DNA of 64,000 nt, from assembly GCA_023213395.1 (NCBI GenBank), contig CM041465.1:166415741-166479740 (forward strand), read 5' to 3'. Position 1 is the first letter of the stretch; each line of letters begins with the position of its first letter. A model generated the notes under the pieces. That model made no database searches and was not told the DNA's origin. It saw nothing but the letters and a program-made list of their open reading frames with translations. Source of the DNA: Cycas panzhihuaensis. Lineage: Eukaryota > Cycadophyta. A program made the translations under genes and the position numbers. Below are positions 21,726-34,760 of this stretch, one piece after another.

Positions 21726-22066
21726 TGTAACATAACCTCACCTTTCCTTAGCAAGAGGGAACCACCAACAAGTAAGGATTAAGGGGTTTAGTAAGTTATA
21801 TGTATGGACCGCTAAGTCATCCAATAAGATGTAAGGCTGCTAGGGCCACCAATAGAATCATTAAGTATGAAGACCTTTACTTGTGTATTTAAAGGGTTAA
21901 ACCACTCGTAATGTTATTGAGGATGATATCTTGAAAGGAGAAAGTACTTCGGTACTCATTTTGGTGATTCATTTTCTATGATCTACTTATGCATTCGTGT
22001 TATTTGGCTTTATTTTCTGCTAATTATCACTTCTATGAGCCCCGATTTCTGAGAAGGAATGGTCCA
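21726..22066 (+). repeat. 3' LTR of gypsy element C
   Basis: It starts TGTAACATAACC and ends GAATGGTCCA, so its TG...CA ends are intact. It is followed by the target duplication GAGTC (22,067-22,071). Confidence 0.95.
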
Positions 22067-22071
22067 GAGTC

Positions 22072-22461
22072 CAAGTCCCTAAAGACATAAACTAATAAGC
22101 ACTAAAATAAACACCAAAAGATCACACTAAAGGGTGAAATCAATTTCATATTTAAGACTAATCTTCTTTTAAATCCATAAGGCCTTAAATAGGCCAATTG
22201 CCCATTTAGCAAATGAATCTCATTAGAGAGACATTCATTTATTTTTATTGATGGCCCCAAGTGGCCAATGTATATATTTTAATGGTTAACATTAACATTC
22301 ACTTCCTGCTAACAAGGAGAACATCCACACGAGTTTTATTAATCACTAGTGGTTATGTAACAAGGTGTCATTACAATTTAACAAAGTATCATATTATGGG
22401 TATTAGGCTTAGAAGATAGTCCTATTTAAATAATTTCAATGAGTGTTTAATCTTTTAATCT
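22072..22461. other. Unassigned sequence after element C
   Basis: The first few codons may continue copy A gag, but similarity to element B gag fades at once. The rest is AT-rich with no frame or repeat that I recognise. Confidence 0.4.
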
Positions 22462-22778
22462 TGTTATGTATTGGGCATACTATTTAATAGTTAGGATATT
22501 TTATATATCCAATAGGTACTTATTTTTTCCCATTAACTAATTATAACAATATATAAGGTGAGTTTTTTTTTTCTTTTCTTAGTATTCTCCTCAATGTTTT
22601 CAAGATGAGATTTAATATAAGCCTATTGTAGGGTATTCTCCATGTGGTGGTATCCTATTATAGGTGAGATCATTATAAGGACATTCTCCATATGTTGGTA
22701 GCTTCCTATAATGAATTTATACATATTGGGAAAGTGTTATGGCTATTCTAGCAATTCAATTATATGTTAGTAATATAT
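22462..22778 (+). repeat. Possible copia-type LTR J with primer-site-like end
   Basis: A TGTTATGTATTGGG start, a TATAAG box near 22,553, paired CATTCTCCATRTGKTGGT stretches (22,637 and 22,681) and a TATTACA end followed by ATGGTATC (22,780) look like a copia 5' LTR and primer site. No partner LTR was found and the ends are guesses. Confidence 0.35.
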
Positions 22779-23592
22779 TACAATGGTATCTTGGTATTGG
22801 GAACTTTAAATTTTTTCCTTGGGTGTCTCTTTTGCATGATAACACCTCCATTAGGTTGTGATTTCATCATTTGATAATTATGTTAGGAGCCCACAATTTT
22901 CTTCATACTTTAATTACCTTATTTCAACCATTTTCCTACTTAAATATGCCACATCAACTCACAATCCATCGCAAAACCTCTGTTTTGGAATTTGGTCATT
23001 TTTTGTGAGTAAAAATTGTAATTTTGCTCATGATTTCATAGTGGATGTAGTGTTTGGCATGTTTTAGAAAAATTCATTAGTTATGGTAGCTCAAATTTGC
23101 CTTTATTCACATAAAAAATGGTTGATTTTCATTAAAAAAACTCATTGTCAAACCTCCACAACCATGCATAAGTCTACATTAAACTTTTCACAATTGAATC
23201 TAATTTTTTCATATTCTAAAGTTCATATATGTATTAAATTTCATTAGATCATGGTTTGAAGTTTGCCTCCCCCCACCCCCCCAAAAAAAAAGAGGTCATA
23301 TGCATGGGACTAAGAGATTTTGATGGAAGGAGACTAAACCCCTTTCTTGCCCTATTTTTCATTATTATATGACCTATTATCACTATTTTGGTTGTAACTC
23401 CTTTATACGATATCAAATTTTAGTTTCATCTAAACTATTAAAAAGCTAACTTCCATAACTTCATAATAAGTGGTCAAAAGGTGTATTTTAATTATGTCTT
23501 AGAATAGATATTAATTAAGGAAGGGGAGGGAAAAAAAACTTTCATGTACTTTTAGTTGAAGAATCTGGCTCAATTAAAGATATTTATTATGA
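22779..23592. other. Unassigned sequence left of element E
   Basis: No coding frame is supported. It contains a C-run and A-run tract (23,266-23,291) that could be a polypurine tract on the minus strand, and a purine-rich run at 23,520-23,540. Confidence 0.4.
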
Positions 23593-23597
23593 TGAGT

Positions 23598-24178
23598 TAT
23601 CGCGCACCAAACTTCCTTAGGATGTAAAATTAAAACTAAGGGGAGGAAAACCCATGTATTTAAATAATAAATATATTAATTAATGATTAGTTATTTAGGA
23701 ATAGGTTTTAAATGATGGGAGTTTATAATCTTAAAAAAAAAAATCCATATATATTAGCCAAAAAAGGGAGGGAATCTAGGGGAGGAATTTTTGAGTCTTT
23801 GGGTTAAAATCTTATAAATGAGAAATTTTAGAGCTATAAGGTTAGATTCCTATTGGATGGAATAATGTTTGAAATAATAAGATGATTGGAGTTATAGGGT
23901 TACTATAGGAACCACAAATTGTAGTAATACTAAATTTGGTTAGTGTTGAGGGTGGCTATGAGGAGCCTAGTTTAGGCATGAGCAATTATCTTTTAGAAGA
24001 CCTCCTTATATAACTTATAAAAATTATCTATTGAATAAACAAATATATACTAAATTCTATTTTTAATAAATTAATTATTATTATTTTAAAATTATGGAAA
24101 TGTTTTCCATGTTAAAATATAATAAAAAATATATAAAATTGTATGTTTATCTCTTGCTAGAAATAGTTATATTATAAT
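23598..24178 (+). repeat. 5' LTR of gypsy element E
   Basis: 581 bp, from TATCGCGCACCAAAC to ATTATAAT, matched by eye with 53,304-54,027. The usual TG start reads TA. The primer site follows after one base. Confidence 0.75.
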
Positions 24179-24179
24179 T

Positions 24180-24191
24180 TGGTATCAAAAC
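24180..24191 (+). other. Primer binding site of element E
   Basis: TGGTATCAAAAC, matching TGGTATCAGAGC at ten of twelve positions. Confidence 0.75.
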
Positions 24192-26044
24192 CCAAAGATA
24201 AATTTTATACTATATATATGTGTGTGTGTGTGTGTATAGATCTATGTATTATTTATTGATCTAGAGGATGGATGATTATAAAATACTAGATGATGGATGA
24301 TTATAAAGGATGGATGTATGTATAGATGGAGGGAGGATGTATGTATATATAGATCTATGTATTATCTATTGATCTAGAGGATGGATGATTATAGAACACC
24401 AGATTTAAGCAAATATGTTAAATAATACATAAATAAATAGAAAATAAGCTGATAAAAACCCATCATATAGGTATTGAGTCAAGAATTTCTTATTAAGAAA
24501 AATCCTTTCCAAGCCATCTAGTCATTACTAAATTCATTGTAAAGTGCTTATATAAGCAATCATTAATTAAGATATATAAATATATCATACACTGAGGGTT
24601 ATAGAAACACCCACCACTTACTTAGGGTTACAAGAAAAAAAAAAAACCACCATCCACATTTGGGGTTGTATATTGGGGATCACATAACCCAAAAAAGGGT
24701 GAATCCTATAATACCTACAATTTAAAAACCCTATGAATAAAAGCATTCCATATAAACAACCTAATATAGTCAAATAATAAATAGAATACCATGTTAGGAC
24801 TAAAAGAAATTTACCCACACTTTTTTCTTTTATCTCCTCTATAATTTCCAAACAAATATATGTTGTGATTGCAGAGCCATATATAGTTCCTTACTTTTCA
24901 AACATGTAGATCCACCTCCTAATATAAATATCTATCCCATTTTGTCCTATAAAGAGTATAAAAATAAATATTGTTTATGATCATAAACCCCAAACAAGAA
25001 ACAACAACAAAAAAGAGAGAGGGGGAAATGCTCCTTTTCCTATGGTATTATACATACAGATAAAAAATAAATCCAATGACATAATCAAAGGCAAGGGAAA
25101 ACCATGGCTTACCATAGTTCTCTAAGTGATTATAGATCTCATCATTCTCAAGAAAATAACATAAGCTTTGCCCCAACCCTCATCAAGGGAATACCACTCT
25201 ACCTTCACGAAAATTTTATCTCCAAATTAAGTAGGGATAATTAATCATTTAGCAATCATTAAACAAACAAATGGAAGATAAACTCATGGAAGAAAATATG
25301 ATCTTCAACTCCTATAATCTTTAATCCTTAGGATTTTATCTAATATCAATCTATGACCTTATAAGCTAAGCAATAAAAAAGAAGCATTTTTAGTCATTAG
25401 GACCTTTGTTAACACTAATCTATGACCCTATAAGCCAAGTCAAAGTAAAAGGAACCATTTATTGCAAAACATAATATTAGGGTTCCAAAAGAACCACTAT
25501 TGATCCTTATCTCCAATGTAGAGTGGTATATGCATTAATTAAAGAAAATAAAATAAAATTGGGTTATGTTCATAAGAAGAAACTAGAAAAGAAGTTAAAA
25601 TTATAATTAATACCCTCCTTTATGCTAATGACTTTCTAATATTAGCTTAAGATTTAGGAAGAATTATTTAATTTTACATTTTATTATAGGCTTGTATGAT
25701 CCAAGTGTAAATACATACTAACTATACTAGCATCATGGCTTACAATTACTCTTGGTCATATGGTACTATTTTAAATAGTATTCTTAATAACTAAATTTCC
25801 ATAGGAATCATTAAAGAGGAAACTGGTATCTGTTGCTATGTTAGGATTAGAACTTCAATAAACTTCAAGAGAATAACCCATACAAAGATGCTTTAGGCAA
25901 CAAAGAGATGGGACTTAGTTATGACAACCTCTTTTCAATTATTAGGACATTAAATGTTTGAATGAAGTATCATCACCTATGAATTAACATAGTAATTTAG
26001 GGATCATAGGTTGATTGCTAAAATAGGGATAATACTATTAACCA
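24192..26044 (+). other. Untranslated leader of element E
   Basis: About 1.85 kb without a credible frame. It opens with a (TG)n run at 24,219-24,234. A 46-bp direct repeat, starting TATAGATCTATGTATTAT, lies at 24,235-24,280 and 24,348-24,393, with GGATGGATG-type short repeats between. Confidence 0.6.
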
Positions 26045-27310
26045 ATGGATACAAGCAATGATCTTGACCTAGCAATGATGATAAAAAAGAACGAAACCTT
26101 TGAAAGAAGTTTAGAAATAATGATGGTAGAAGTAGCTAAATTGAAAGATAAGTTAGTGAATAAAAATGGGGTGGCCCAAAGATAGATAGGGATCCATTGA
26201 AGAAAACATAGAAGGATTAATATTAGGATGTGAAGAGAGAGAAAGTGTAACTCTAATTGAAAGAGGTAGAGCTAATAAGAGGTATGTAAATAAAAAAAGG
26301 ACACCTATGAGAGAATACAAACCACAAAATTGTAAAAATAAAAATAAATGAAGAAGAAATTAGGATGAGTTAGATGAATGTTTTAGGAGAACATAGACCA
26401 CCTCCAGTATAGAGAATACTTATACCCATAATAATCTTGATGAATCTAGTATAAAATCTAAATTATTAAGTATGGAAAAATGATCCCATTATAAAAAGAG
26501 GAAGAGGGGACAAAGAGAAATAGAACATTATAGTACAAAGTTAAAACTCCTATAGTATGAAGCAAAGAGAGGTACCAAAGAAGAAGCTAAAAATTAGATA
26601 AAGAGTATGGAGAGATATTTTGAGTTAAAAAGATTGAGTCATTGCAACAAAATTTGAATAACCACATACTGATTAAAGGGCCTTATAGTCACCTAATGGT
26701 GAGATGAATTTGATAGCTATAATACAAAGACAAAGTTTGTCTCTTAGAAGAAATTTAAGAAGAAATTTTGTAACTAGTTTATTTATGAAAATTTCTTATA
26801 AGATAAATTAAATAAATTCTATAATTTAAACCAAAGAAGTCTCAACATGGGGGAGTAAAAAGAAATATTCAAAACTATTAATAGATTCATGTCTGCCACA
26901 TAAGGAAGAGATTGACTTATAAGATTCATTAATAGGTACAATGAAGACTATCATGCTAATATCTAGGGTGGCAAACCTAATTTAGTAAACCAAGCTGCTA
27001 CACTCAACAAAAGGTATGAAGAGAAAAAGATGAGTGAAAGAAGAAGGAGAGAATGGTTGCATGGAAGAAAAGGCACTCATGGGGGTGGTGCATTTATAGA
27101 TCAAGGAAAACATCATAAAGAAAGAAGAAAGAATGATCAAGACAATAAGACTATTGAGAAGGTCTACTCTTATTAAGGTTTGTGTCAGAAAACATATAGG
27201 TAATTGGGTACCCAAAAGTAGGACCGAAATTAAGGGGGCAAACCTAAAACAATGAAGTGTTGAGAATGTGGAGAAGCATATTTAAAAAGTAATTGTACTT
27301 AGCTTTAGCA
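26045..27310 (+). pseudogene. Gypsy gag relic of element E
   Basis: The ATG at 26,045 starts MDTSNDLDLAMMIKKNETFE and then EVAKLKDKLVNKNG, a likely coiled coil. After a stop-rich stretch the gag domain reads NLNQRSLNMGE (26,830) and a basic linker KRYEEKKMSERRRREWLHG (27,010) precedes a zinc knuckle C*ECGEAYLKSNC at 27,261-27,297, in which the His is Tyr and one residue is a stop. It fits the gag position between leader and protease. Confidence 0.65.
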
Positions 27311-27439
27311 ATGAAAGCTAAGAGAGAAAACATCAACTATAAAAGATATATTAAGATTATAAACCTAAATATGTGTGTATATGGTTATTAAATTAGGTAA
27401 AATGTATAAACAATTATATTTGGTACACATCCAGGGAAA

Positions 27440-28628
27440 AATAAATGAGAAACATTTTATTACTTTGATATATTATGGAAGTAGTTAGGATTTTATCTCT
27501 TCTAAATTAATGAAGAAATAAAACTTAGTACTAACAAAAAAGGAATCTCCTTAGGTTGAATTAGTTGATGGCAAATCACTTAGGTAGACCAACTCTATCT
27601 TTAAAAAATTAAGATTCAAGATATATGGGTATCAAATAATTAGAGACTTCCATTTGTTAAACTTTAGAAAATGCAATGCTATAATAGGCATGGCATGATT
27701 GGAACCTAACAAAATGTATGTTGACTATAACAATAAACAAATTATAGTGGTAAAACATCATGGTAGAGCCAGGATTATTTAAGGGAAGAGAGGCCCACAT
27801 AGTGTCGCATTCTCTTTGCAACATAAATGAAGAATTACAGTCTTAAATGATGTAAAAGTTTCTGCACATTGATGGTTGAGAACACCCAAATAAATAATAA
27901 TAATAATAATGTTCCTAATCATTCAATCATTAAAGAATTTAAGGATGTATTTGCTTTAAATATCAAAGGGCTACCCCCAAAAAAGATTGTTGAATATGTA
28001 ATATGTCTTCTACCAAGAGTAGAAACTATATCAAAAGATCTATATAAACAATCCATTCTAAAACCATTTAAGCTTAGGATACAATTTCATAAACTAATAA
28101 AACAAGGTAAAAGTAGACCTAGTGTTTTCCCATGGGTAACAATAGTACTATTTCTTTAAAATAAATATGGAACATTAAAGTTATGAGTTCATTATCAATA
28201 CCTAAACAAAACTGATAATAAAAAATAAATACCTACTACCTAGAATTGATAACCTTTTATATCATATGGTATTAAGTATTTTTCTAAAATTTATTTATGA
28301 TTAGGCTATTATGAAATCAGAATTAAGGAAGAAAATATATATAAAACAACCTTCCAAATAAGATATGGCTATTATGAGTTCATTGTATTGCCCTTTTAAT
28401 TAACTAATGTAGTTGCAACTTTAATGACCCCTAATGACTGATGTCTTCTAAGCTTACTTGGATAGATTAATAATTGTATTTACTAAAGATATCTTTCAAT
28501 ACTCAAAAGATAAAATAAAATGTAAATAACATATTTAAAAAGTACATAAGAACTTAGGAGAACATAAGTTATATAAAATCCAAATAGGTACAATTTCTTT
28601 AAAACTAAACTTTAATACCTAAGGCATG
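27440..28628 (+). pseudogene. Gypsy protease and RT, first part (element E)
   Basis: Protease reads YYGSS*DFISSKLMKK (27,468-27,520); the catalytic Asp appears as Tyr. RT begins HSIIKEFKDVFALNIKGLPP (27,915) and continues FRTRYG-like and LPF-like pieces with shifts; the catalytic box near 28,470 reads FTKD in place of the usual F-x-D-D. The frame continues through HKLYKIQIGTISLKLN to 28,628, where element F begins. It resumes at 34,767. Confidence 0.8.
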
Positions 28629-28974
28629 TTGTTAGGAAATAAATATGTAATAGAGAATAATATATATGTGGCTATGAGCACATTATATATGTAATGAAAT
28701 ATATAGTTTTGCTTGTTTTATCCTACATACATTAGTGCAAAGTAAACATTAGTAATAAAAGTATTATGTATACCTTCTTAGGTTCTTATCATAAAGCATG
28801 CTATGATATTGATTAAAAGTTATTTCTCTATTTTAAAAATCTCCTTCTCTTGTCTCTTCTCTTCTTTTCTTAGGTTGAAGCTACTTCATCTTTTCATTGA
28901 AGGAAACCATTAAGATTTCTCTTATATTCTATTGTATCTTGTAATTTTAAGTAGAGTAATGGCTAGGTCTATTA
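28629..28974 (+). repeat. 5' LTR of element F
   Basis: It starts TTGTTAGGAAAT (or at the next T, giving TG) and shares sequence with 34,414-34,760 to the final CTATTA. Confidence 0.75.
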
Positions 28975-28990
28975 TAAGTAGTACCAGAAT

Positions 28991-29746
28991 GAGAAATTTA
29001 CATTTTTTGAGCTAAAATTCTTATAGTGTAGTTTGGGTAATAGATATCCAACTTTAATAAAACCATGTGTATCAACATTTTGGGGTAAGGGTTTTTATAT
29101 ATTTCGAGTGGTCATACAATATATTTTGGAATTCTAGATCAAAAGTAATTATATCTTAGATTTTAACCTCCTTTAAATTACTCCTTTAAATTTTGATTAT
29201 CATTGTGAGGGTTACAAGTATTCAAATAACCTCTTTTTTTTATGTTTTTAATCAGTGTGCTTTAAAGTCTAGTTTACTGAAAAATGGAATGATAAGAATT
29301 AGAGATCTAGTTTGAAATTTATTCCCATTTTAGTGGAGGGTATTCTTTCTACCCCTAAAACTAAATTTTTTTAGCTAACATACAAGAGTTTCTATAGGAA
29401 TTATAGAGGTCTAAAGAAATTTTAAAGCCTAGTTCACTTATAAAAAAAAACACTCAATTTGGAAGGATTAAAAAAATATTAGATCATTTTTTTCTAGAAA
29501 GGTCAAGATTTTCATAATTTCTAAGGTTTTTTTATAAAATTTTAGCAATTTGGAATGAATTTTTACTAAGTTTTAGTAATGGTTTTCTCTTTTATGGAAT
29601 GGAAATAATAAAACCTTCCTTCCTCAATAGAGATGGGACCATTAAACTAAATAATTGGGTCAAAGAAATGGATACATATTTGTATCCCCCTCCCAAGAAT
29701 GATCTAAGCAGTATAGAGAGGATAAAAGTTACTTCTTTATATCTAT
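28991..29746 (+). other. Internal region of element F, first part
   Basis: No frame and no gag or pol motif is seen. It continues at 33,750-34,404 after nested element I. Confidence 0.6.
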
Positions 29747-29751
29747 AAGGA

Positions 29752-30053
29752 TATTAGGTATAATACCCAATTACATACATTAATCCTATGTAAGTTCTCT
29801 CTATTCATTTATATTTTTTTATTATAGGTTGTGGGCCACCTAGAGATGTGTGCCATCTCTACGTTAACCAATGAGGTTCTCTCGCTAATGGTGAGCATGT
29901 ATTATAAGTATGTACTTTTCATTCTCTCTAATTGAGTTTTGGCCAATTCTCCACATAAGGTTTTTATTGTGTACATACTTCATTTCTCTTGTACTTTATT
30001 TTTCTATCATTTACTCACTATTAGATGTCTTGATTACATTTTCAATTCTAATA
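29752..30053 (+). repeat. 5' LTR of element I
   Basis: 302 bp, TATTAGGTATAA to TTCTAATA, matched closely by 33,444-33,744. Confidence 0.85.
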
Positions 30054-30065
30054 TAGTATCAGAGC

Positions 30066-33000
30066 CTAAGGTTCAATCCTTGAGTATATCATTGCAAACC
30101 ATAATACATGTTATCCTTGTTTTTGATCTTTTAAGCCTTGTAAATTTTTTAATATGCCTACTTTGTGACTTAGTCAGTTGAAGATCCTTTCAAGTTACAT
30201 CTTACATACATTTTGTTATGGGATTATTATTAAATTTTGAGGGGCTATTTTGATGTTGATATGAGGCTACTTTCAAGGCCATTTTTGAAGTTTTTTGTAG
30301 CTATTTAAAGCATGTTAAAGTTGCTCAAGTGGAAATATTCTATGCATGTGGTGCCATAATAATATTGCATGTAGGTGAAAGTCCATGAAAATTCCTTGTA
30401 TAGATTATAATTGCTGGATGACCATCTCCTTTGCATGTTAATGGATAAGAATGCAACAAGATCATTCATAGCAATTAAAAGAGTCTTTCGTAGCCATAAA
30501 TGACTCCATTTTGAAAGGTTTTGTAGACTTATAGGTGAATAAAGGTCCTATATATTTGCTAATATATACTCTCCTTGTGTTATTGCTATATTGAAATTTT
30601 TCAAAAATATATTATATTTATGGCCTTCAATATATGGCCTATGTTCTTATGTATTTTTCAAAAATAAAAAATAAAAGAGGAGAAAGGGGTTACTAAATTT
30701 ATCTATAGGATGGAGGAGATTCTTGTGATCTATATCAAGGTAGAGATTTAAGTAATTTCTATCTAGGTGAACCTATTTTACTGGAACTAGGATTATATAT
30801 TCAATATTTTTTGCACTAAAAGGATTTTAAAAAGCAACACTAACAACCTTCTCATCCATGAGTGTTGAACCTTGGCCATTGATTGGGTTGTCTCCATTAT
30901 TGGGTTCATTGTTATTTTAGTTCCTACCTCTATTTTAATAGAGAGGAGAAAGAGTTATATGTGCTTCCCCAAAATACCTAAGTTTGAGGGTGAAGTTCAC
31001 TTTTACACATTCTCTTCATGGGGTTCAATCTACTTTAACACCAGTGGAATTTGTTCTTAAATGTTGGCCCTACAACATCAAGGGCTACATCTAATATTCT
31101 AAAAAAACTAGTTAGTGCATAACTAATGATTTTCTATGCTAGAACTTTGAATGTGTATGATGATATTCCCCCGAAAAAGGCTCAAGTTTTGATGCTTTTG
31201 GCTGAAAGTGGAAGGTCTACAAAGATGATAAATCATCCACCTAGACGTTCAATAATTTCAACCATTGTGGTATTAGTGGTTCTAGCATGCCAAATGCATC
31301 ATTTGTTTGCTCAACTTTACTAAGCCCTATCTTTCCAACAACTCTATAAGTTCCTCTCCAAAATCCACAAGTAAGCATTCAAGCTAGCCAGTCCACAACA
31401 ATATCCCCAAGTGTTAGAGATGCAAAGATAAATCAAAATATTATGCCTCCTAGTAATTAGCAGGAACCTCCCAAGTCAAGTGATGTGGGGATAACCCCAA
31501 CTCCTATTGTACCTAGAGTAGTATCACAAGCACACAAGGCATCACTAGCTTGTTTTCTTGAAAAGCAAAGAAAAAGGGTTTGTAATCTTCTATTCAGGAA
31601 TCTATATGTGGGAGTGATAAACAACCATTATTTTATGGGGAAGTTTCATTACTTAGACAAGTAAGGTAACATCATTCTTTCTAATACTATTGAGTATAGA
31701 CCCTGGCACAAATGAGATTAAATACTCTTGCATTGCCTAAGGAAATCCAGATTAGAAATCCTTTAAACCTATCTTTAATTTGGTGTCTTTTGCATACAAT
31801 CAATATGCTATTAGAATCCCTATAATTGGGTTTTGTTATTAGCAGGCATTGAACAATACTTGAATGACTAGCCATAAACTCTAATGTGGATGGAACAATT
31901 TCTAGCATGTTTAAAGGGGGAAAATTTTACTAAGAAATTAACTCTTCAAAGGGTTTATTAGCTTGTACAAGTGTTATGCCTTTTGATTTCTTGATTTGGA
32001 CCCCTAGATCTTGTAGTCTATCAGATGACTAGAGGTTGTATATGAATCTGGGAATGATTTAGGTGGTTCTTAACTAGTCAAATCTTCATCATGATGACCT
32101 GATTATATATACCTTGAAATAGATGGAAAGTAAGAAAATATGGACCTGATTGCCTAGTAGAGCCACACATTTAGAATCGATGGAACTACATGCCGCTCAT
32201 AGACCTGTAAATAATAGTGAAATAAAGGTGACAACCCTTCATATCCATGGCAAAGCAAAGACCTAGTTCATCAATTGGGATGGCTATGGTGACACCTAGA
32301 AACATGATAACCTCTTAGAAAAACCCTAATTTATTTAGGGATTAATCTTATCATGAATATTTTTTTATGCATATTCTTTAATAAGCAGACATGATTTAGT
32401 TATTAAATTGATTACTATTTTTTTTACCTTTGAAAAATGAGTTTTAACTATATTGGATATTAATTTTGGGTCTACCTAGCCTCTAAATACTTAGCTCTGG
32501 GTCACATTAAGCTCCTACATGACTAGTTGCCAATAATGAAAGGATCTTAACACTTAGTTTCATCATTTTTTTGGAGTACTTATTACGTTTTTATTGATAT
32601 CTTGAGCTATAGGCCTTCGTTTTTAGTCTAGTCTATTGCGTTGGGTTCATAAAAGAGAGACCTTTTATTTGGCATGTTACTTGACATCTTTTAGAGTCAT
32701 TTCCATGAAGAAATTTTAGTTCAAAGTTATATGTTTATATTTTTCTTCATTTTTTTTCTGAACTTCTTTGGGCATATATTGCATTTTCAAGGCTCTATGA
32801 TGTGGTGTACCCCAAAAGGAGGGGATAACACATACCATGGTCTTAATATTTTAGCTCTTAAAGAACCCATTAAGTTTATTTTGTACTTTATTGTATGATA
32901 GAGAGTTATGTATGTTATACTTGAGTCACATCGATCATTTTAAGTCATGTAAAAATATCTATTACTAGTTCCTTTGCCTACGGTAGAAAGTTGTATAGCC

Positions 33001-33430
33001 CAAAGAGGCATCTTTTAGTCCATGTCACAAATTTAAGGCCATAAAGCATATTGTATTTTTTGCCATTAGATGCCAAAGAAGTGAGAGTCCTATTTAGCAT
33101 GACGTAGGATATATTTTTAAAATTTACTTTTGCTTGCCATGTGCCATACACCATGCATCATTTATATACTTTTCTACTTGCACTCCTATATGAGCAAGGG
33201 TGGGACCTTTTACAACTACTCTTGCTAGCGACCGATTGATCCATATACACAAAGGGAGTTCCTACCACCTAGTGGTTACAGCAACTAAGGACCCATACAT
33301 TCTGGTAGATGGACTTCACTTCATATGGACATCGGTAGCTTTTTATTCATGTGCAATAACATTTGATCCAACATGTTTTTGAAGACTTGAGCTTATTATT
33401 TGATGTGATAATATTTTATGTAATTGATTA
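30066..33430 (+). other. Internal region of element I
   Basis: About 3.4 kb, AT-rich. The longest frames are under 75 residues on either strand and none carries a motif I know. A short stretch MCFPKIPKFEGEVHFYTF (30,959-31,012) recalls the linker found in some gypsy gags, but nothing supports it on either side. The conserved LTRs and primer site contrast with the lack of coding. Confidence 0.6.
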
Positions 33431-33443
33431 TTACAGGGAAAAA

Positions 33444-33744
33444 TGTTGGGTATAATACCTAATTACATATATTAACCTATGTAAGCTCTCTCTATTTATT
33501 TATATTTTTATATTAGAGGTTGTAGGTCACCTAGAGATATGTGTCACCTCTAAGTTTGCCAATGGGGTTCTCTCACTAATGTTGAGTATGTATTATAAGT
33601 ATGTGCTTTTTATTCTCTTTAATTGAGTTTTGACCACTTCTCCACATAAGGTGTTCATTGTGTACATACTTCATTTCTCTTGTACTTTATTGTTTCATCA
33701 TTTACTCACCACTAAATGTCTTGATTATTTTTTCAATTCTAATA
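33444..33744 (+). repeat. 3' LTR of element I
   Basis: 301 bp, TGTTGGGTATAA to TTCTAATA; the TG start is intact here. Confidence 0.85.
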
Positions 33745-34413
33745 AAGAAGAGGTTTATCTTTAGTATAAGGGATGGTACAAGAGAACATTTTTTTTTTTT
33801 TAATAACTTAGGTTAGTCTAATAAGTAATTTTCTAAAGAAATATAATGAGACATAGTGGAATGAAATTAAAAATAGTGAATAAGAAAAAAAATAGGTATG
33901 CTAAATATTAGAATGACTCAATCATAAAGACAAAAAAGGAATTCTCCCAACACTAAAAAAAAAAACTTGTCAGAAGTATAAGGATCAAGACAAGATAGAA
34001 GTAGATCATAAAGAGTAATAAATAGAAGACAAAGTAGGAAGTGGTAACCCCATACCTTAGGATAAAGCAAAAGAAAATGAAGATGAAAGAAGGAACAAAG
34101 CAAAATTAGTTGATATATATAAACCAAGCAATGAAAATCCCATTTCATCCAAAGTTGAGAAAACGAGGTAAGATAAAGAGTATATAGAGTTGGAGCCTTA
34201 TCATCACCCATACTATTAGGAGATTTAGCACTCAAGGTACTCAAGCTAACCATAAACTTCAAGTTTAAGGATCAATGACCAAAGGTATTAAAAAATAATA
34301 AAATTCACTTTGAGAGGATAAATTTTCTATGCACCAATATTAAGAAGACTTATGGTGGTCATATGGACAAGTTTCTTTTTATGATTTAATAGTAAAGTAT
34401 GTTAATGGGGGAG

Positions 34414-34760
34414 TGTATTAGGGAATAAATATATAATAGAGAAAAAAAAAATATATATATATATATATGGGTATGAACACATCATATATATAATAGAATA
34501 TATAGTTGTACTTGTTTTATCTTATATGCACTAGTAAGAAGTGAATATTAGTAGTAAAAGCATTATATATACCCTCTTAGATCCTCATTATAAAGCATAT
34601 TATGATATTAATTAAAAGTTACTTTCATATTTTAGAAAGCTCTTCTCTTTTATCGTCTCTTTTCTTTTTCTCTTCTTTTAAAGCTTCATTTCCTTTTTAT
34701 TGAAGGATATCATTATGGTTTCTCTTATATTCTATTGTTGAGTAGTGGCTAGATCCATTA
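34414..34760 (+). repeat. 3' LTR of element F
   Basis: It starts TGTATTAGGGAATA. It carries an (AT)n expansion at 34,449-34,468 that is shorter in the 5' copy. Confidence 0.75.

Larger units (their letters stand above)
15645..22066 (+). mobile_element. Ty3/gypsy chromodomain element C, near complete
   Basis: A 6.4-kb element with two 341-bp LTRs (15,645-15,985 and 21,726-22,066), a tRNA-Met-type primer site, gag, protease, RT, RNase H, integrase, chromodomain and a polypurine tract in order. The target duplication GAGTC is at 15,640-15,644 and 22,067-22,071. By eye the LTRs differ at about 20 positions, nearly all transitions. From about 18,868 to 21,690 the pol frame has no shift, only about a dozen stops. 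It is the least decayed element here. Short LTRs and a chromodomain suggest a small chromovirus such as Reina or Galadriel type; the clade is a guess. Confidence 0.95.
29752..33744 (+). mobile_element. Non-coding LTR element I, nested in F
   Basis: LTRs of about 301 bp at 29,752-30,053 and 33,444-33,744 are very alike (shared CATGTATTATAAGTATGT-like and GTGTACATACTTCATTTCTC). The primer site TAGTATCAGAGC (30,054-30,065) follows the first; the purine run ACAGGGAAAAA precedes the second. Flanks are AAGGA (29,747-29,751) and AAGAA (33,745-33,749), a target duplication with one change. The 3.4-kb internal region has no recognisable gag, protease, RT or integrase. It resembles the large non-autonomous class often called LARD. 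Confidence 0.85.

Noticed and set aside
30872-31060. Gag gene in element I, from KIPKFEGE
   Set aside because: The eight-residue likeness to a gypsy gag linker is not backed by a gag domain or zinc knuckle nearby.
33918-34262. 114-residue hydrophobic minus-strand frame
   Set aside because: It lies in the interior of non-coding element F and is antisense to A-rich sequence, which gives Leu/Phe/Tyr-rich frames by chance.
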